A stretch of 13,809 nt of DNA, from contig PBGQ01000016.1 in the NCBI GenBank assembly GCA_002720125.1, positions 2,097 through 15,905 on the forward strand, given 5' to 3'. This document shows, one piece after another, positions 13,012-13,809 of the stretch; within the stretch, counting starts at the first letter, position 1; every line of letters starts with the position of its first letter. Source of the stretch: Rickettsiales bacterium (lineage in GTDB: Bacteria; Pseudomonadota; Alphaproteobacteria; TMED109). The position numbers were made by a program, and so were the translations under genes. The notes under the pieces were generated by a model. It saw only the letters and a list, made by a program, of their open reading frames with translations, was not told the origin of the DNA and did no database searches.

Positions 13012-13809
13012 TGAGGATTTGTATATTTGGAGCTGGAGCAATTGGAGGAATGATCGGGTCACTTCTCAAAAAAAGTGGAGCAGATGTAGTATTAATTGCT
13101 AGAGGAGACCACTTTAAAATAATTAAAGAAAAAGGATTAATTTTTCAAAGTCAGGAGTACGATCTTGATATTTGTCAACATTTTGAAGTTTATGACAGTG
13201 TAAAAGGTTTAGAAAAATTTGACTTATTAATTAATGGTCTTAAAGCTCATTCATCTAGTAAAATGGCTGTTACTTTTGATCAATTGTTAGGTCAAAAATC
13301 AATTTTTTTACCAACTCTAAACGGAGTTCCATGGTGGTTTTTTTATAAAATGGGAGGAGAGTACAATAATTATAAAATAAAGTCAGTAGATCCTGATAAT
13401 TCTCAATGGGACCATATAAATCCATCCAAAGTAGTAGGAAGTGTAGTTTATCCTGCCGCAGAAATAGTAAGTCCAGGAGTAATAAAGCACATAGAAGGTA
13501 AAAGATTTATTTTAGGTGAACCAGATAACTTAATCACTGAAAGAGTTACTAAAATATCAAAACTATTTTATGCTGCAGGAATTAAGGCCCCCATAAGTAA
13601 AAATATTAGAAGCGATATTTGGTTAAAACTAATAGGTAATTGCTCTTTTAACCCTATTTCAGTAATCACGAATTCTACATTAGAAGACATTTGTCAAAGC
13701 GAAGATACTAAATCTATTGCTGAAGAAATGATGTTTGAAGCATCACAAATTGCTGCAAAGTTAGGTCTTAAATTAAAATTAGATATAGAAAAAAGAATTG
13801 AAGGTGCAA
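13011..13809 (+). CDS. Ketopantoate reductase-like oxidoreductase, C-terminus cut off
   Basis: NAD(P)H-dependent 2-oxoacid reductase of the PanE/ApbA superfamily, open for 266 codons to the window edge. The Rossmann motif is GAGAIGG (7-13). Residues matching E. coli PanE Lys72, Asn98 and Lys176 are present as Lys78 (NGLKAH), Asn104 (LNGVPWW) and Lys206 (WLKLIGNCSFNP). The segment from the NGVPWW motif to residue 163 is about 20 residues longer than in E. coli PanE and contains VVYPAAE and PGVIKHIEGKRF, marking a paralogous subfamily often annotated as PanE but with unproven substrate. The region equivalent to Glu256 lies beyond the window. It starts inside the stop codon of the acyl-CoA ligase, indicating shared expression. 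Ketopantoate reduction for pantothenate is one possibility only. Confidence 0.85.
   Translation, partial: MRICIFGAGAIGGMIGSLLKKSGADVVLIARGDHFKIIKEKGLIFQSQEYDLDICQHFEVYDSVKGLEKFDLLINGLKAHSSSKMAVTFDQLLGQKSIFLPTLNGVPWWFFYKMGGEYNNYKIKSVDPDNSQWDHINPSKVVGSVVYPAAEIVSPGVIKHIEGKRFILGEPDNLITERVTKISKLFYAAGIKAPISKNIRSDIWLKLIGNCSFNPISVITNSTLEDICQSEDTKSIAEEMMFEASQIAAKLGLKLKLDIEKRIEGA

Noticed and set aside
1..13809. tRNA, rRNA, CRISPR, insertion sequence, prophage or toxin-antitoxin locus
   Set aside because: No suitable spacer exists, no direct-repeat arrays or terminal repeats were seen, and every gene matches a metabolic, ribosomal or regulatory family, apart from the DUF1192 protein of unknown role.

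Overview
The window is a stretch of AT-rich bacterial chromosome packed with housekeeping and biosynthetic genes. It carries 16 protein genes, two of them cut by the window edges (a proline iminopeptidase at the left, a ketopantoate-reductase-like oxidoreductase at the right). I see no RNA genes, mobile elements, CRISPR arrays or phage genes. Several markers point to an alphaproteobacterium: a TrcR/DUF1013 protein, a DUF1192 small protein beside a PIG3-type quinone oxidoreductase, an L31 protein without zinc-binding cysteines, the metX-metW pair, and a chorismate mutase with the alphaproteobacterial C-terminal extension. The very low GC, A/T-rich codons and almost complete absence of spacers suggest a streamlined, probably marine lineage (SAR11-like or another small-genome group). 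The lineage is an inference.

Layout. (1) 1-1033: pip (minus) and rpmE (plus) diverge from a 35-bp spacer. (2) 1034-3723, minus strand: a tight operon read as DUF1192 protein, metY, alpha/beta hydrolase, hotdog thioesterase. Its last stop codon abuts the rpmE stop. (3) 3771-6749, plus strand: quinone oxidoreductase, trcR and hldE, each overlapping the next. (4) 6754-8348, minus strand: chorismate mutase then tyrA, joined by an ATGA overlap. (5) 8428-10172, plus strand: metX-metW, also joined by ATGA. (6) 10169-11485, minus strand: an omega-amino acid:pyruvate aminotransferase. (7) 11524 to the right edge, plus strand: an AMP-forming acyl-CoA ligase of oxalate-CoA ligase (Pcs60/AAE3) type, then a ketopantoate-reductase-like gene.

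Together the genes cover methionine synthesis by the O-acetylhomoserine route (MetX activates homoserine, MetY inserts sulfide or methanethiol, MetW accompanies MetX), tyrosine/phenylalanine branch-point enzymes, LPS inner-core heptose activation (HldE, implying an outer membrane with heptose), ribosome structure (L31) and a conserved alphaproteobacterial regulator (TrcR). The right end (aminotransferase, ligase, reductase) may be a small organic-acid or beta-alanine module, but its substrates cannot be read from sequence.

Only about 215 of 13,809 bases lie outside genes, in spacers of 35, 12, 47, 4, 79 and 38 bp, so no gene-free stretch comes near 300 bases. Three of the four divergent spacers hold A/T inverted repeats with separated arms, and the fourth holds a short gapless palindrome. 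I see no clearly undescribed system. The best leads are the metY-linked hydrolase/thioesterase pair, the ligase-reductase-aminotransferase group with an atypical PanE-like enzyme, and the lack of any recognisable SAM riboswitch ahead of the methionine genes.
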